Shown: piece by piece, positions 61,957 through 64,000 of the stretch | Layout of the letters: the number at the start of each line of letters is the position of its first letter | How positions within the stretch are numbered: the first letter of the stretch is position 1 | Assembly: GCA_024180945.1 (NCBI GenBank) | Contig: JAKSGN010000036.1 | Coordinates: 2,170,001-2,234,000 of the forward strand | DNA length: 64,000 nt | Reading direction: 5' to 3' | Origin: Macrophomina tecta | Taxonomy: Eukaryota; Ascomycota; Dothideomycetes; Botryosphaeriales; Botryosphaeriaceae | Position numbers and translations under genes: made by a program | The notes under the pieces: generated by a model | Told to the model about the DNA's origin: nothing | The model's database searches: none | Seen by the model: the letters and a program-made list of their open reading frames with translations, nothing else

Positions 61957-63570
61957 CTACCTAGTCGCGCCCTCCTCGGCCCTAGCATCCTCGCCCCTCT
62001 GGCCCTCCTCGCGCGTCGCCGTGTTCAACTCCTTGAACGGGATCCTGAAGACCAGCGGGCTCACCAACACCATGATGGTCGCTGCGCCGAGGAAACCGGC
62101 AGTGACACCCCAGCCCATGCGGTAGTCAGGCTTGTCCTTGTCGGGCCAGATGCGCGAGCCGTAGACGCTGGAAAGGTTGCCGCAGGCGTTGACGAGAGCA
62201 AGCACGATGGCGCGCTTCTCGGGCGGCGAGTTGACGGTGTTGGAGATCCAGGCCAGGGCGAGTGGCAGGGCGGTCCAGATGCCGGCGGCCACGAAGCAGG
62301 TCATGACATAGCGCACGACGTGGTGTGTGACGGCGGCGCAGACAACGCTGCACACACAGCCGAGGCACAAGAAGGTGGCGACGAAGGGCCGGCGGCCGCC
62401 GTTGCCACCGCGCGAGCGCTGGTAGCGGTCGGCCACGATGGCGGCACAGTTGGCGACGAGAGCGGCGACGCAGTAGATGGGAACGGTCATGTACTGCGCA
62501 GTGACGTCGTCATAGCCAAGCGTCTTGGTGAGGGTGGGGATGAAGTAGGAGATGGTGCCCGAGCCGACGTTGAGCATCAGCAGGACCAGGAAGAACCAGG
62601 TACGGTAGTCAATGACGGCCGCGATGAAGGCTTGACCGTGGGTGAGCCGGCTGGCGTTACTGGCCTCGGCCTCGCGCGAGCGGGTGTCGGCAATGAGACG
62701 GACAGTGGCAAGCTGCTTCTCTTCGAGGGAGAGGCTGGGGGTAGTGGCAGGGTAGTCAAGCAGGATGAAGGTGGCAATGAAGGCGACGCCGACGGTGCAG
62801 ACGCCCTCGACGATGAAGAGCCAACGCCAGCCACTGATGCCGTGCGCATTGTGCAGCCCGTCGGTAATGCCACCCGAGATAAGGCCACCAAATGCGCCAG
62901 AGAGAGTGGCAGCAGTGTAGAAAATAGTGAAGCGTTTACCAAGCTCGCCGCTGGTGTACCAGCAGCTCAGCAGGTAAAGCACACCAGGGAAGAATCCAGA
63001 CTCGATGCAGCCAACGACGAAGCGGAAGGCCAGCATGGCACCGTAAGACTTTGCCGAGGCCATGGCAGCGCTCAAGGCACCCCAAACAATCATGATACCG
63101 GGCAAAAACAGCGACGGGCGCGAGCGGCTGAGAATCATGTTGGATGGGACCTCGCAGAGGAGGTAGCCGAAGAAGAAGATGGACAGGACCCAGGCATATT
63201 TCTGGTCATCGAGGTTGAGGTCGTCCTCCATGCCGGCGATTTTGGCGTTTCCCTTTGATGTTGTCAGCGCGAGACTCTACCGATAACGTGCGGCCGTCGC
63301 GTGGGCACTCACGATGTTTGTGCGATCAACGTAGTTGAGGATGTACATGATCCAGAGAATTGGCATCAGACGCAAGTCAATCTTGCGCAGAAGCTTCTTC
63401 TCCTCTGGAGAGCCCGGGACATAATTCCGGAGGGCCTCCTCCAGCTCCTCGTCAACGCCATTGGGCTTGACGGGGTCCTCGATCTCGGCGCTCATCTCGA
63501 GCTGCTCAGCCTGCGGCTTGTTGGCCTTGTCCATGCTCGCGCGGGCGGGCGGTGTCTCTGACAGCCCCAT
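61957..63570 (-). CDS. MFS transporter, anion:cation symporter (Dal5/Tna1) family
   Basis: Exons 63570-63313 and 63252-61957, joined by a 60-bp phase-0 intron (GTGAGT...AAAG), encode 517 aa. A hydrophilic acidic N-terminus ends in KIDLRLMPILWIMYILNYVDRTNIGNAK, which spans the intron and is the signature of this family. Twelve hydrophobic segments follow, with FFFGYLLCEVPSNM and the RFVVGCIESGFFPGVLYL block of helix 4. Fungal members carry allantoate, nicotinate, pantothenate, biotin precursors and other carboxylates with protons across the plasma membrane. The sequence does not show the substrate. The tail is acidic (EEGQRGEDARAEEG). Confidence 0.92.
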
Positions 63571-64000
63571 GCTGGAGAGACAGTGAACCGATGGGCGGGG
63601 AAGAGAAACTGGGGAAGACGTGGGGAGAGATGGGGAGACAGAAGACGCAAGCGAGGGAGGGAGCAGGCCAGGTTCTTATCGAAACAGCCAAGGGAGCAGC
63701 AGTACAACCACGGTCTCCACCATGGAGGCACATGGCATGGCAGAAGCAGCTCCAACGCTGTAATGCCGCTCCTGCACCGACATTGAGCTTACCTGGGTTT
63801 AGAGAAGACTCCGGGCGTGCTATAGAGCCCCACGGGGAGCAGAGAACGGCGATTGGACGCTGGGCGGCCGGCTGGGAGCCGCGGTGGATCTCCGTTTCTT
63901 TGGGCGGGCAAGATGTCACCCCACGGGCTCGAATGTGGGTTGCAACGCCCGTGTATGCGGTCACAGTGGAGATGGAGCGATGCTTGGCAGGTGAAGGCGG
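63571..64000. other. Upstream region of the Dal5-type transporter
   Basis: 430 bp to the window edge, containing a purine-rich stretch (63598-63662) just upstream of the ATG. No gene is supported; frames here overlap the promoter and 5' leader. Confidence 0.4.

Overview
The window looks like nuclear DNA of a filamentous ascomycete (Pezizomycotina). The evidence is short 46-107 bp introns with GT-AG ends and CTRAC-like branch sites, GC-rich codon use, fungus-specific families (DUF3433, Dal5/ACS-type and MCT-type MFS carriers, AmdS-type amidase, QDE-2-like Argonaute), a tRNA-Asn with a short intron, and a 16 kb block with the signature of repeat-induced point mutation (RIP). I cannot name the genus.

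Layout. 1-2775: no supportable gene. 2776-10540 (-): a dimodular nonribosomal peptide synthetase, C-A-T-C-A-T-C, with an in-frame TAG at 7155-7157. 10783-27010: two nested Ty3/Gypsy chromovirus-like LTR retrotransposons. The outer one lies on the minus strand, with 448 bp LTRs and an ATAGG target-site duplication. The inner one lies on the plus strand, with 788 bp LTRs and a CTATC duplication, and is inserted in the outer pol. Both are saturated with RIP: TG and CA are nearly absent while CG is kept. 27016-29054: gene-free. 29055-38940: MCT-type MFS carrier (-), CMD/AhpD-fold protein (+), Etr1-like enoyl reductase (-), eight-exon amidase (+), and a fumarate-reductase-type flavoprotein (+) broken by one in-frame TGA. 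40426-43684 (-): Argonaute. 44697-45761 (-): secreted beta-helix protein. 47238-51067 (-): DUF3433 membrane protein. 52953-53047 (-): tRNA-Asn(GTT). 53465-55530 (-): secreted serine carboxypeptidase. 57107-57443 (-): small membrane/coiled-coil protein. 59263-60174 (-): SDR. 61957-63570 (-): Dal5-type MFS carrier.

How the parts relate. The NRPS is the only secondary-metabolism core gene. Its first condensation domain lacks the catalytic His, and its first adenylation domain lacks the Asp that holds the alpha-amino group, an arrangement known from fungal depsipeptide and related synthetases. The retrotransposon nest begins 243 bp upstream of its ATG, so its promoter keeps a TATA box but has lost its original upstream DNA to a 16.2 kb spacer. 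The window therefore shows RIP scars and a slicer-competent Argonaute within 20 kb of each other. The other genes look like ordinary single-function genes and I see no obvious pathway uniting them.

All gene models were assembled by hand from frame, splice-site consensus and family motifs. Summed exon lengths are divisible by three for every spliced gene listed.
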